Of a stretch of DNA of 64,000 nucleotides, positions 9,368 through 18,096 are shown one piece after another. Location: contig NZ_JACWMY010000008.1 in assembly GCF_014773265.1 (NCBI RefSeq), positions 248,001 through 312,000 of the forward strand. The letters run 5' to 3'. The position numbers were made by a program, and so were the translations under genes. This DNA is from Mucilaginibacter pankratovii (GTDB lineage: Bacteria > Bacteroidota > Bacteroidia > Sphingobacteriales > Sphingobacteriaceae). Position 1 is the stretch's first letter. The number at the start of each line of letters is the position of its first letter. Under the pieces are notes generated by a model. That model was not told the DNA's origin. It saw only the letters and a list, made by a program, of their open reading frames with translations, and ran no database searches.

Positions 9368-9473
9368 CGATGATTTATTTGAGTACAAAACACTTTATAA
9401 AACGGTATAAAGAATTGCGTCCAGAAATACCCCTTGCTTCCCTCAACAATTCCCCCTAAATTTAATCACCATT

Positions 9474-10205
9474 ATGAAAAGCATCTTAACAATCCTTATA
9501 CTCCTCATAGCTTTCCCAACCCTTGCCCAAACCGATACGGCCAAGTATAAAAATTTCAACACCTTTAATAATGAGGTACTAAAAGGCCACATCAGAAAGC
9601 TGGAAGCCCAAAAGGTCATTGCCGAATTTGTAAAACAGGTAAACAGCGATTACGCCGCACATAACCCAGCCCCGGCGAGTACCCAATGGACCTTCCCGCT
9701 GCAGGGCTACAACTACCGCGCCGCTGGCGGCACAAACGGCAACGGCTATTTTGATAAAGGCTTCAACTATATCGATGGCAATAAGCACGGCGCCCACCCC
9801 GCGCACGATATTTTCATTAACGATAAAAACCAGGACTGCCTGGACGACCGCACCAGCCAGCCTGTAAATGTACTGGCCATAGCACCGGGCATTGTTGTAG
9901 CCTGTATCAACGAGTGGGACGCAGCCGGCGATATGCGCGGCGGCCGCTACATCTGGATCTATCACCCCGCCGCCAATAACCAGCAGGGGTATTTTTCCTA
10001 CTATGCACACAACCGCATCATTTTTGTACATCCCGGCGAGTATGTTAAACAAGGCCAAAAAATAGCCGAAGTGGGCCGCACCGGCTTAAATGCTTACAAA
10101 AAGCGCTCGCCAACGCATTTACATTTCTCCACCTTTAAATTAGTGGATAATATCCCGGTTCCTTTTAATAGCTTTAAGCAGCTTAAAACCGCAGTCACCA
10201 AATGA
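9474..10205 (+). CDS. M23-type peptidase (LytM domain), secreted
   Basis: 243 residues with a signal peptide (MKSILTILILLIAFPTLAQ). The metallopeptidase HxxxD motif is HPAHD (108-112) and the HxH motif is in PTHLHFS near the C-terminus; YYAHNRI lies between them. M23 enzymes are zinc endopeptidases that cut peptidoglycan cross-bridges or peptides. All ligands appear present, so it is probably active. The next gene overlaps its end by 4 bp, indicating coupled translation with the DUF4846 protein. Confidence 0.9.
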   Translation: MKSILTILILLIAFPTLAQTDTAKYKNFNTFNNEVLKGHIRKLEAQKVIAEFVKQVNSDYAAHNPAPASTQWTFPLQGYNYRAAGGTNGNGYFDKGFNYIDGNKHGAHPAHDIFINDKNQDCLDDRTSQPVNVLAIAPGIVVACINEWDAAGDMRGGRYIWIYHPAANNQQGYFSYYAHNRIIFVHPGEYVKQGQKIAEVGRTGLNAYKKRSPTHLHFSTFKLVDNIPVPFNSFKQLKTAVTK

Positions 10206-10957
10206 AACACTTTATCGCCATAATCTTATTAGCCTGCATCAGCTTTACCCCGGCAGATAAGGTATCCAGCCGTTTTAAAACACCTGCAGGCTACCAGCAG
10301 GTGGCCGTTGCTCCCGGCAGCTTTGGCGCTTACCTGCAAAACCTGCCGCTGTTGCCCGCAGGCACCCGCACCAAAACCTACGCAGGCGACATTGCCCGTA
10401 CCGACCCATACACCGCCGCCGTTATTGATATAAGCATAGGCAGCCAGGATCTGCAGCAATGTGCCGACGCCGTAATGCGTCTCCGCGCCGAATATCTTTT
10501 TCAGCGGCAGGATTACAAGGCCATCAGTTTTAATTTCACCAGCGGCTTCAAATGCGATTTTGAGCACTATGCCAATGGCTACCGCTACAGCAACAATCGC
10601 TGGATACTAAAAGCCAAAAAAGATTATAGCTACGCCAGCTTTATGCGATACATGACTTTAGTGTTCAGCTACGCCGGCACCCTCTCGCTGGAAAAAGAAC
10701 TAAAGCCGGTTACTAACGCCGATGAATTAAAGGCCGGCGATGTATTTATCCGTGGCGGTTCGCCGGGGCATTGCTTTATTATTTTGGATGTTGCGGAGAA
10801 CGCGTCCCATAAAAAAGTGTTCCTGCTGGCGCAAAGCTTTATGCCCGCGCAAAACATCCAGGTATTGCAAAACGATAGCCCCTGGTTCGCCCTCGGCCAA
10901 ACAGCAAACATCCCTTACGGTGAACTGATGGATAAAAAGTATTTGAAACGGTTTTAG
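10202..10957 (+). CDS. DUF4846 family secreted protein
   Basis: 251 residues with a short signal peptide (MKHFIAIILLACISFTPA). It matches the DUF4846 pattern: AGSFGAYLQNLPLLP-like start, QQCADAVMRLRAEYLF, ISFNFTSGFKCDF, and ADELKAGDVFIRGGSPGHCFIILD, the last resembling an NlpC/P60-like His-containing loop. Biochemical function of the family is unknown. Its ATG lies inside the M23 peptidase stop (ATGA overlap), so the two products are likely made together, probably for cell-wall turnover. Confidence 0.85.
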   Translation: MKHFIAIILLACISFTPADKVSSRFKTPAGYQQVAVAPGSFGAYLQNLPLLPAGTRTKTYAGDIARTDPYTAAVIDISIGSQDLQQCADAVMRLRAEYLFQRQDYKAISFNFTSGFKCDFEHYANGYRYSNNRWILKAKKDYSYASFMRYMTLVFSYAGTLSLEKELKPVTNADELKAGDVFIRGGSPGHCFIILDVAENASHKKVFLLAQSFMPAQNIQVLQNDSPWFALGQTANIPYGELMDKKYLKRF

Positions 10958-11165
10958 GTTTAGAGGCCAGCGGTGCAGTTTGCATTATCTGTAGTGTTAA
11001 CCATACACTATTATCCCCCTGCGGCACAACACTTTAGCATTACCTTAGTCATAATAGTATGCTCGTTTCTTTACCAATTCCCCTATAACAATGCACTTTT
11101 TTTAATTTTTTTTGCCAAAACGGGCACGGCTATTGCCTTAACGGTAATACCAAAAGAATTTAACT

Positions 11166-11426
11166 ATGCGACATTTACTCACCGACGCGCTCCACATATT
11201 TGTCATTTTCATGATCGCCGCCTTTGTTATTGGCGGTATATTGGCCATAACCGGCACGTTCGATCACTGGGGTTCGCGCTATGTTCTCAAACGCCGCCGC
11301 AAACGTTTACTGCGTAACCGCCGCGCCGATATTCGCGATGATAAACCGCAGCAGGTTGACACTACCCCTTACTACTCAACAGACCCCGACCGGCCGGTAA
11401 CCGGTCAAAAAGGCAAATACGTTTAA
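11166..11426 (+). CDS. Small membrane protein of unknown function
   Basis: 86 residues: one membrane segment (about 9-29, ALHIFVIFMIAAFVIGGILAI), followed by a highly basic stretch (KRRRKRLLRNRR) and a hydrophilic tail. Topology is probably C-terminus inside. A strong terminator follows 31 bp after the stop. An overlapping longer ORF in another frame (from 10973) has no such organisation and is rejected. Confidence 0.65.
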   Translation: MRHLLTDALHIFVIFMIAAFVIGGILAITGTFDHWGSRYVLKRRRKRLLRNRRADIRDDKPQQVDTTPYYSTDPDRPVTGQKGKYV

Positions 11427-11456
11427 AAAAAATAAAAACCTTCAATAGTTTATATG

Positions 11457-11484
11457 AAGCCTCCTGTAACCGGGAGGCTTTTTT
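11457..11484 (+). terminator. Rho-independent terminator
   Basis: AAGCCTCC stem, 7-nt loop, GGGAGGCTT, then a T-run. Ends the small membrane protein transcript. Confidence 0.85.
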
Positions 11485-11560
11485 ATTCACCACGCTTTAT
11501 AAATATTTAAAACACCATCCGGCTAATGGAGTTACTGGTATGTGTAACACATATATATTA

Positions 11561-11701
11561 TACGTGTTACATCAATGCCGTTTACTTAAGAGATGTTCCG
11601 CTATATAGCCTCACCCCAACCCCTCTCCAAAGGATAGGGGCTAAAAGTCCTCTCCTTTGGAGAGGATTTATGTGAGGCTATTAAAACATTACGTGTTACA
11701 T
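11561..11701. mobile_element. MITE-like element with 12-bp flanking direct repeats
   Basis: Direct repeats TACGTGTTACAT (11561-11572 and 11690-11701) abut an element whose left end is CAATGCCGTTTACTTAAG, the complement of the right end of the 42-kb copy (CTTAAGTAAACAGCATTG). The core is the CTCACCCC palindrome also present in icmF. The right terminal repeat is missing from this copy. No ORF inside. Together with a further TGTAACAC at 11543-11550 it fills the 330-bp gap before the SIMPL gene. Confidence 0.65.
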
Positions 11702-11757
11702 ATTAAACCTTAGCCCCGTAAACCTATCTACATACACATAACAACAAAAGAGACCTC

Positions 11758-12447
11758 ATGAAAAAATTAGTATTAGCAGCAGTTTTAGTTGCATCAACAA
11801 TTACAGCAACATTTGCGCAAACCGTAGATCTGCGCCGTAAAATAGAAGTTACAGGCATTGCCGAGTTGGAAGTTACTCCCGATATCATCAACGTAACCAT
11901 CACCCTCAAAGAATACCTGGATGGCAAAAAGAAAACAACCATTTCGCAACTGGAGAGCCAGCTGGAAAAAGCTGTTGCCGAAGCCGGCATAGCCAAGGAA
12001 GATTTTACCGTGAACAGCCTTTCATCCTGGAACTATGCTACCGAGAAAAAGAAGAACCCCGATTTTTTAGCAAGCAAAGCCTATGGCATTAAATTCCGCG
12101 ATTTGAATAAGTTCGACCAGATCCTGAGCAAGATCGACCCGAAGGGTATTCAGGCAACCAACATCGATAGCTACGACTACTCCAAGCTAAACGCGGTGAA
12201 GAACGACCTGAAGCTTAAAGCCCTTTTGGCAGCGCGCGATAAGGCAGCGTTCTTAGTTGCCGGCCTTGGCGATAAGCTGGGCGGAGCCATTAATATTGTA
12301 GAAAACGATAACAGCAGCTTCCCGTCGCCGCGTAATGTAATGTACATGTCTAAAAGCGCGATGGCAGATGTAGCCCCCGAATCGGATATTGATTTTAAGA
12401 AGATAAAACTAAGCTTCCAGATCCAGGCTGTTTTCGAAATAAAATAA
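11758..12447 (+). CDS. SIMPL (DUF541) domain protein, exported
   Basis: 229 residues. Signal peptide (MKKLVLAAVLVASTITATFAQ) followed by a complete SIMPL domain: VTGIAELEVTPDIINVTITLKEY at the start, AYGIKFRDLNKFDQIL in the middle, AARDKAAFLVAGLGDKLGGAINI toward the end. The family forms oligomeric periplasmic or outer-membrane-associated assemblies (BP26-like) of unclear function, linked to oxidative stress in some bacteria. Single gene with its own terminator. Confidence 0.88.
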   Translation: MKKLVLAAVLVASTITATFAQTVDLRRKIEVTGIAELEVTPDIINVTITLKEYLDGKKKTTISQLESQLEKAVAEAGIAKEDFTVNSLSSWNYATEKKKNPDFLASKAYGIKFRDLNKFDQILSKIDPKGIQATNIDSYDYSKLNAVKNDLKLKALLAARDKAAFLVAGLGDKLGGAINIVENDNSSFPSPRNVMYMSKSAMADVAPESDIDFKKIKLSFQIQAVFEIK

Positions 12448-12467
12448 GCTTCTAAGATAATTTTAGT

Positions 12468-12503
12468 GCGCTGGGTGTAATTTTTACATCCGGCGTTTTT
12501 TTT
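12468..12503 (+). terminator. Imperfect terminator after SIMPL gene
   Basis: CGCTGGGTGTAA pairs imperfectly with TTACATCCGGCG, followed by eight Ts. Confidence 0.6.
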
Positions 12504-12622
12504 GCTCTTTTATTAACATTAATTTAATCATCAATACTCAAATAAATACGAATTTTATAGGGGCAAAGGCTTGATAATGTAAAAAGTACATTTTATCTTT
12601 AGGCACCCCAATTGATTTGAGC

Positions 12623-13033
12623 ATGATTCGTTCGCGTACTAAAAAGGTGCTTTTGGTAGCCCCAAAAGCCTTCCCCGATGCGTTGATCGCCGGTTACAAC
12701 ACCGTGCGCCAGGTCTCTGTACAAACAGCGATCTTTCCCTCTATCCATGAGGTGAAACCCGACGTGATTTTATTCGACTACGAGTACATGGGGCCCGAAC
12801 TCGAAAAGGTGCTGCGCCGCCTGCAATCCAACAGTTTTTACCGTAATATTAAAATTTGCTGCTACAAAAACAAAGAGCATACCCGGATAGACGGATTGCT
12901 TAAAGTTTTGGGCGTAAACCACTTTTTTTACCAGGAAGATGTAGAGAAGGTATCAAAAAGCAAAGCCGCGCTCAACGCCGTAAATAGCGTGCTCGATGCA
13001 ACCATCGTAAACTGGGTTGCCGGGGTGGCGTAA
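12623..13033 (+). CDS. Receiver-like protein of unknown function
   Basis: 136 residues from ATG 12623 (a TTG two codons upstream is less likely). The pattern KKVLLVAP, DVILFDYEYMG, IKICCYKNKE, LGVNHFFYQ follows the beta/alpha alternation of response-regulator receiver domains, with Asp in LFDYEY at the phospho-acceptor place and no DNA-binding domain. The acidic pair near the N-terminus normally needed for Mg is not evident, so it may be a degenerate receiver. No cognate kinase nearby. Confidence 0.6.
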   Translation: MIRSRTKKVLLVAPKAFPDALIAGYNTVRQVSVQTAIFPSIHEVKPDVILFDYEYMGPELEKVLRRLQSNSFYRNIKICCYKNKEHTRIDGLLKVLGVNHFFYQEDVEKVSKSKAALNAVNSVLDATIVNWVAGVA

Positions 13034-13040
13034 TTGTTTA

Positions 13041-13209
13041 TTGGTTCACTGGTTCACTGGTTCATTAGTTCATTGGTTGCCTGTTATGTATTAAAAAGCT
13101 GTCATGCTGATGCATATCGGCACCCCACACGGCAGGTAACAACACGCAAAGCGGTTAGCACAATCGCCACTTTAATGATGGGGTGCTGAAATAAATTCAG
13201 CATGACGTG
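13041..13209. repeat. Short tandem repeat and palindromic repeat R6
   Basis: Four imperfect copies of TTGGTTCACTGG-type 10-mers (13041-13079) precede a 109-bp palindromic repeat, GTCATGCTGA...TTCAGCATGAC, of the same family as 40953-41060. These account for most of the gene-free stretch 13034-13430; nothing else is seen there. Confidence 0.75.
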
Positions 13210-13430
13210 AATTCATACCTATTGCCTTCTTTATTCTTCACTTCCCGTCTTGATTCTTGCCTCTTAACTCTTGCTTCTCTTCCCCACCCAAACTTTTACA
13301 CGCAGGTAACACATTTATAATAAATTGCTGTTAAACTTGTACGCTTTATAACGGCTATCTATAAACCTCATATATTCATAAATATTTGGCCCGGCATTAG
13401 TTATAACAGCTTAAATCGTATCAGTATAAA

Positions 13431-14570
13431 ATGAAGATAGGCATTGTTTGTTACCCTACATTTGGCGGTAGCGGGGTTGTAGCCACAGAATTAGGTAAGG
13501 CCCTCGCCGATAGGGGGCACCAGGTTCATTTCGTTACCTATAATCAGCCTGCACGGCTTGATCTTTTTTCGGAAAACCTGTTTTACCACGAGGTTGCCGT
13601 TTCTAATTACCCTTTGTTTGATTTTCCGCCTTATGAGCTCGCTTTGGCCAGCCGTTTGGTAGATGTGGTACGCTTTGAAAAACTGGATGTGCTGCACGTA
13701 CATTACGCTATCCCCCATGCTTCCGCAGCGTTTATGGCGAAGCAGATCCTGGCTACTTACGGCATCAACATCCCTTTTATAACAACGCTGCACGGTACCG
13801 ATATCACCCTGGTTGGGCAGGATCGCACCTACAAGCCCGTTGTTACCTTCTCCATCAATAAATCCGACGGTGTAACAGCCGTATCGGCCCACCTGCGGGA
13901 GGATACCTATAAATATTTTAAGATAGAAAAGGACATTAAGGTGATCCCCAACTTTATCGATCTTACCCGTTTCAGCCTCAAGCCAAAAGACCACTTTAAA
14001 AAAGCCATAGCGCCAAACGGCGAAAAGGTTTTGGTGCATACTTCCAACTTCCGTAAGGTAAAACGTACCGAAGATGTGATCAAGATCTTCGCCGAAGTGG
14101 TGAAAACCATCCCTGCCAAACTGCTAATGGTTGGCGATGGCGGCGAGCGCTCGGTTTGCGAGCGGCTGGCCCGCGATTTGGACATTGCCGAGCATGTGCG
14201 CTTTTTGGGTAAACAGGATGCCATTGAGGAGATCTTGTCGGTGTCGGACTTGTTCCTAATGCCATCCGTATCAGAAAGCTTTGGTTTGGCCGCATTGGAG
14301 GCTATGGCCTGCAAAGTTCCTGTGATCAGCAGTAACGCCGGTGGCCTGCCCGAACTGAACGTAGAAGGCGTTACAGGCTTCCTGCGCGACGTTGGCGACG
14401 TAGCCGGCATGGCAGAGCGCGCCATTTATATATTGGAAGACGAAGAACGCCTTGCCCAATTTAAAGAGAACGCCCTCGCCCGCGCCAAAGAATTTGAGTT
14501 AAGCAACATCCTGCCCGAGTACGAAAACTACTATAAAGAAGTAATAGAGAAGAGCAAGCAGGAGCAATAA
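13431..14570 (+). CDS. bshA: N-acetyl-alpha-D-glucosaminyl L-malate synthase
   Basis: 379-residue GT4 glycosyltransferase that joins UDP-GlcNAc to L-malate, the first step of bacillithiol synthesis. Diagnostic features: GIVCYPTFGGSGVVATELG at the N-terminus, HVHYAIPHA, HGTDITLVG, and the C-terminal UDP-sugar motif SESFGLAALEAMACKVPVISSNAGGLPE. Length is normal for BshA. The ytxJ gene at 51.2 kb encodes another bacillithiol-system protein, so this organism very likely uses bacillithiol as its low-molecular-weight thiol. Confidence 0.95.
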   Translation: MKIGIVCYPTFGGSGVVATELGKALADRGHQVHFVTYNQPARLDLFSENLFYHEVAVSNYPLFDFPPYELALASRLVDVVRFEKLDVLHVHYAIPHASAAFMAKQILATYGINIPFITTLHGTDITLVGQDRTYKPVVTFSINKSDGVTAVSAHLREDTYKYFKIEKDIKVIPNFIDLTRFSLKPKDHFKKAIAPNGEKVLVHTSNFRKVKRTEDVIKIFAEVVKTIPAKLLMVGDGGERSVCERLARDLDIAEHVRFLGKQDAIEEILSVSDLFLMPSVSESFGLAALEAMACKVPVISSNAGGLPELNVEGVTGFLRDVGDVAGMAERAIYILEDEERLAQFKENALARAKEFELSNILPEYENYYKEVIEKSKQEQ

Positions 14571-14641
14571 GCAAGTATTATTGTTGGTTATCGTTGCGAC
14601 GCGTTAGTCGAGCCTACTGAAATATCAAACTCGCCATAGGT

Positions 14642-14896
14642 GGCACCTACGGAGCCGGGATCTTGTTTGCTATTTTTGCTATAAACAGGTGGCTCCGCTG
14701 GAGCCTAAAGAATGGTAAAAATTACGATCCTGATAAGATATTATTGGTAGAAATAATTAACGTGCCTGCAGCGTGCTCTGATTGTTAACTCTTATAAACA
14801 GAAAAGCCTAAGCAACAACTAATTTGCTATTGGCACCCCGGAGGGGTATCCTGTTTATAGAATAAATTGCTCGCGCATTATGGCTCCGTAGGTGCC
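14642..14896. repeat. Long-range inverted repeat
   Basis: GGCACCTACGGAGCC (14642-14656) and its perfect complement (14882-14896) enclose further paired modules (CTATAAACAGG/CCTGTTTATAG and CCCCGGAGGGG). It fills the gene-free region 14571-14926. Confidence 0.75.
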
Positions 14897-14926
14897 TCCT
14901 AATACCCATACAATAAGATTATTTTA

Positions 14927-15421
14927 ATGAACCTGCCTCCCTATTCCCAATTCCCTCAACTTACCGGCGATGGTATCTTGCTGCGCGAAGTTTTGCCTGC
15001 GGATATCCCGGCGTTAATACCCATTTCCTTTTACGACGGTAAACCAGCCACTACCTTTGCCGAAGCCACCGAAATGCAAGTGCGCATAGATAAAGATTAC
15101 GCAGACCGTAACTCTATCCACTGGTGCATTGTTGATACGGCTACCAGCCAAATAACCGGCACGCTTGGCTATTATAGGGGCTTTGCCAATAATACCGGCG
15201 AATTGGGCTTTGTGCTGCTGCCGCGATACCAGGGTAAAGGTTATATGAGCAAAGCGATAAACCTGGCTGTTAATTTTGGCCTGGATATCATCGGCCTAAG
15301 TCGGGTAACGGCCATCACCACAAAACAAAACCTTAAGGCGGTACAATTACTTACCCGGCTCAATTTTGCTAAAGTGAAGGAATTGAATGAGGACGAGGTG
15401 GAGTATGAGACAGTGGCGTAG
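14927..15421 (+). CDS. GNAT-family N-acetyltransferase
   Basis: 164 residues with the RimJ/RimL-like acetyltransferase layout: N-terminal LLREVLPADIPALIPI, then NTGELGFVLLPRYQGKGYMSKAINLAVNFG, where QGKGYM is the acetyl-CoA pyrophosphate loop, and a C-terminal QNLKAVQLLTRLNF. Substrate is not predictable; relatives modify protein N-termini or small amines. Convergent with the RidA gene; the two stops are 6 bp apart. Confidence 0.88.
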   Translation: MNLPPYSQFPQLTGDGILLREVLPADIPALIPISFYDGKPATTFAEATEMQVRIDKDYADRNSIHWCIVDTATSQITGTLGYYRGFANNTGELGFVLLPRYQGKGYMSKAINLAVNFGLDIIGLSRVTAITTKQNLKAVQLLTRLNFAKVKELNEDEVEYETVA

Positions 15422-15427
15422 CCTTAG

Positions 15428-15817
15428 CTACGCCAGCGCGATACACTCCACCGAAAACAAGATCCCTCCCGGGAACGGCATCAACTGGGGCGAACTTCTG
15501 GCCGGCGCCTCTTCACCAAAAACATCAGCATATATTTTGTTGACGATGCTAAAATCGGGGTCGCATCCGCTTACCATAAACATGCTGGTTTTAACAACTT
15601 TATTTAGGCTGCTGCCTGCAGCCTCTAAAATGGTTTTAAGGTTGGCAAAGGCCTGCACAACCTGCTCCTCAAAACTATCGCTGATGAGTTTGCCGGTTGC
15701 AGGGGAAAAGCCCACCGTGCCGGATAGGAAAATAAAGCCATTGGCAATTACCGCTTGCGGAAATACTTTGGTACCACGGGGAACTGCATCAGTGTTGAAG
15801 TTTTTACGATCTGCCAT
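15428..15817 (-). CDS. RidA family protein (YjgF/UK114)
   Basis: 129 residues from the ATG at 15817 (upstream codons lack resemblance). Contains the family core: FLSGTVGFSPATGKL, FEEQVVQAFANLKTILEAAGSSLNKVVKTSMFM, and FGEEAPARSSPQ, in which the Arg binds the carboxylate of imine/enamine intermediates. RidA proteins hydrolyse reactive 2-aminoacrylate-type enamines. Usually trimeric and cytosolic. Confidence 0.9.
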   Translation of the reverse strand: MADRKNFNTDAVPRGTKVFPQAVIANGFIFLSGTVGFSPATGKLISDSFEEQVVQAFANLKTILEAAGSSLNKVVKTSMFMVSGCDPDFSIVNKIYADVFGEEAPARSSPQLMPFPGGILFSVECIALA

Positions 15818-16027
15818 TGTGTGTGAGTTTGGGATTAGTTGTATAAAAATAATCAATTGCGTGAATTGGCAAAAGAAGCAGATAAGGTTTTAATTAAGAT
15901 TAGGGGTAACAGATAAAAAATTTAAAGCCAAACGGGGCAAACCATTAACCCAAACGATAATAAAATATCATTATAACCTTTTGGCAAGATTTGTGTTATG
16001 TTGGTAATAATTATACATAAAGAAACC

Positions 16028-16531
16028 ATGAAAAAGATATTCCAAACATCCCTTGCAATTTTAGCCCTGAGCTTTGTTTTTACAGCCTGTTCCAGCACAA
16101 AAAATACTAGTACCACGCCGGCTGCAGAAACATCCGCCACCAGCGTATCGCGCGGTAAATTTGTTGGCACCTGGACGCTTACCAACGTTACTTACGACGG
16201 ATTGGTACCAAACGCCGTACAAAACGTGTTCGACCAGGCAGCACCAAGCGCCTTTGTGGGCAGCACCTGGAAATTCACCAACAGCGGTAACGGTTTATAT
16301 ACCTTAACCAACGGGCAATCGCAAACCATCTTCTGGTCGGTTTTTAATGGTGGCACTACAGGCACGCAGTTTCAGTTTAAAAAATTATACGAGGGCGATA
16401 AAGCCAAAAACGTGCAGGAAGGTTACCGCCTAAACATAGGCACCGTAAGCAGCACCGGCATGACATTGATGTCGCCTGTAGCGGTAGGCGGCGGTACCGG
16501 CTATATTGTATACACCTTTGTGAAAGCGTAA
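16028..16531 (+). CDS. Lipoprotein, lipocalin-like, unknown function
   Basis: 167 residues from ATG 16028. N-terminal lipoprotein signal with lipobox FTAC followed by SSTKNTS, so it is anchored by Cys. The mature part begins with GKFVGTWTLTNVTYDGL and ends in an antiparallel beta pattern (YRLNIGTVSSTGMTLMSPV, GYIVYTF), reminiscent of lipocalin-like DUF domains in Bacteroidota lipoproteins. No partner gene. The start at 15998 would precede the signal peptide and is rejected. Confidence 0.72.
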   Translation: MKKIFQTSLAILALSFVFTACSSTKNTSTTPAAETSATSVSRGKFVGTWTLTNVTYDGLVPNAVQNVFDQAAPSAFVGSTWKFTNSGNGLYTLTNGQSQTIFWSVFNGGTTGTQFQFKKLYEGDKAKNVQEGYRLNIGTVSSTGMTLMSPVAVGGGTGYIVYTFVKA

Positions 16532-16540
16532 TTTAGCTAT

Positions 16541-16656
16541 AAGCAGAAAGACTAAAGCAAAAGCTTTTTTTTACAGCGAAGCCGAAAGTTAATCACTTTC
16601 GGCTTCGTCATTTATAATACTTTTTTAGCTTTCAACTTTAGTCTTTCTGCTTTAAG
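16541..16656. terminator. Bidirectional hairpin between convergent genes
   Basis: Nested inverted repeats: outer AGCAGAAAGACTAAAG/CTTTAGTCTTTCTGCT and inner GCGAAGCCGAAAGT/ACTTTCGGCTTCG. It lies between two convergent genes and probably ends both transcripts. Confidence 0.6.
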
Positions 16657-16666
16657 CTTTCGCCGC

Positions 16667-17803
16667 TTACTGCGCCGGCGCAAACTTCAAACACACGGGG
16701 TTGCCAATATCTATCTTGTAAACAATGCCCAGCATTTTACCGGTGGTTTTATCAAGGCGGTACACATAAACGGCATCGGTGTTTTGGTTGGCTACGATAA
16801 GGAAAGTGCCGGTTGGGTCGATAACGAAGTTACGTGGAGCCTTGCCATTGGTAGATCTGCGATCTACAAAGGTAAGTTCGCCTGTTTCCTGATTGATGGA
16901 GAACACCGAAATATCGTTGGCATCGCCACGGTTGCTGGCATACAGGAACAGCCCGTTTGGCGATACGTGGATATCTGCCGCGCCTGTTGCGCCGGTAAAG
17001 CCATCCTTAAGCAGTGTAACGGTTTGTTTTTCGGTAAGCTTACCGTTGTCATAATCATACATGGTAACGGCGCTGCCCATCTCCTGTACCAGGTACAGGT
17101 GTTTCTTATCTGCCGAAAAATCTAAGTGGCGCGGGCCACCACCGGGCGCAACCGATACAAAGGGCGGTTTAACACCTCTCAGTGGACTATCCTTACCCGG
17201 TTTGTAGCGGGTGATGTGTAATTTATCGGTACCGAGGTCGGTGTAGAAAACATATTTTTCGTCGGGGCTCAGTACGGCGGTATGTACGTGGGCTTTCTCC
17301 TGCCTCTCTTTATTAGGACCGAACGGGCCGCTATCGCCGATGGTTTGTACAGCCTGGCCAATAGAGCCATCTTCGTTTAAAGGCAGCACGGCAATATTAC
17401 CGCCGCTATAATTGGCTACAAACAGGCTTTTATTGGCTTTATCAACCGATACATAGCATGGCGAACCGCCAAGGGTAGATTGTTTATTGATGAATTTTAA
17501 AGTACCCATCTTCGCGTCGAAGTTGAAGGAACTTACCTCGCCCTGGTCATTCTCGTTAACCGCGTATACAAATTTATTATCCGCAGATACGGCAAGGTAC
17601 GATGGGTTGCTCACGCCGTCTATCTGGCTCAGGTAAGCCAGCCTGCCGGTTTCGGCATAAAAGCGGAAAACCGAGATGCCCTTGCTGGTACCACTGGTAT
17701 ATGTGCCAACCAGCACGTCGAATGTTTTTGGCAAAGGTTTAGGTTTCTGTGCAAAAGCCGCTATCGGCAATAGTATGGCAGCAATTAACGAGAAGTTTTT
17801 CAT
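16667..17803 (-). CDS. Lactonase-family seven-bladed beta-propeller, exported
   Basis: 378 residues with a signal peptide (MKNFSLIAAILLPIAAFAQ). Repeated propeller blades carry motifs such as PSYLAVSADNKFVYAVNE, GSPCYVSVDKANKSLFVANYSGG, GGGPRHLDFSADKKHLYLVQE, HVSPNGLFLYASNRG and RNFVIDPTGTFLIVANQN. The family includes cytoplasmic 6-phosphogluconolactonase YbhE/Pgl. The signal peptide makes an extracytoplasmic substrate more likely, so sugar-lactone hydrolysis is a family-level guess. Confidence 0.87.
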   Translation of the reverse strand: MKNFSLIAAILLPIAAFAQKPKPLPKTFDVLVGTYTSGTSKGISVFRFYAETGRLAYLSQIDGVSNPSYLAVSADNKFVYAVNENDQGEVSSFNFDAKMGTLKFINKQSTLGGSPCYVSVDKANKSLFVANYSGGNIAVLPLNEDGSIGQAVQTIGDSGPFGPNKERQEKAHVHTAVLSPDEKYVFYTDLGTDKLHITRYKPGKDSPLRGVKPPFVSVAPGGGPRHLDFSADKKHLYLVQEMGSAVTMYDYDNGKLTEKQTVTLLKDGFTGATGAADIHVSPNGLFLYASNRGDANDISVFSINQETGELTFVDRRSTNGKAPRNFVIDPTGTFLIVANQNTDAVYVYRLDKTTGKMLGIVYKIDIGNPVCLKFAPAQ

Positions 17804-17873
17804 TGAGCAAATATTGGTTTATGTGTGCAAGTTAATAAAATCTGTTAGAATTTATCCAACGCTATCTCCGCCC

Positions 17874-18022
17874 GTCATTGCGAGGCACGAAGACAACCGA
17901 CCAAAGGGAGCTCATTGATTCCTTAGCGGAAAAATTAAACCATCAATAATCTCTACGTAGGACAAGCAAACGTGCAAATCGTTTAAGCATAGTCGGGAGA
18001 TTGCTTCGTGCCTCGCAATGAC
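17874..18022. repeat. Inverted repeat, GTCATTGCGAGGCACGAAG family
   Basis: Arms GTCATTGCGAGGCACGAAG and CTTCGTGCCTCGCAATGAC at the two ends of a 149-bp unit between lactonase and pseudouridine synthase genes. Second copy at 7134-7227. Confidence 0.83.
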
Positions 18023-18042
18023 GCGTGGGGAAGTTTACTCAA

Positions 18043-18070
18043 CAAAAAAGGCCCCGATAACCGGAGCCTT
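18043..18070 (-). terminator. Terminator of the pseudouridine synthase gene
   Basis: On the minus strand GGCTCCGGTTATCGGGGCC is followed by six Ts. Confidence 0.85.
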
Positions 18071-18096
18071 TAAATATGCTGTAAATACTGATGATA

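Noticed and set aside
10973..11317. 114-codon ORF overlapping the small membrane protein in another frame
   Set aside because: Less plausible composition; the 11166 frame has a membrane segment, basic stretch and a matching terminator.
13041..13079. Short regular repeats as a possible CRISPR array
   Set aside because: Units are about 10 bp, contiguous, without spacers, and no cas gene is in the window.
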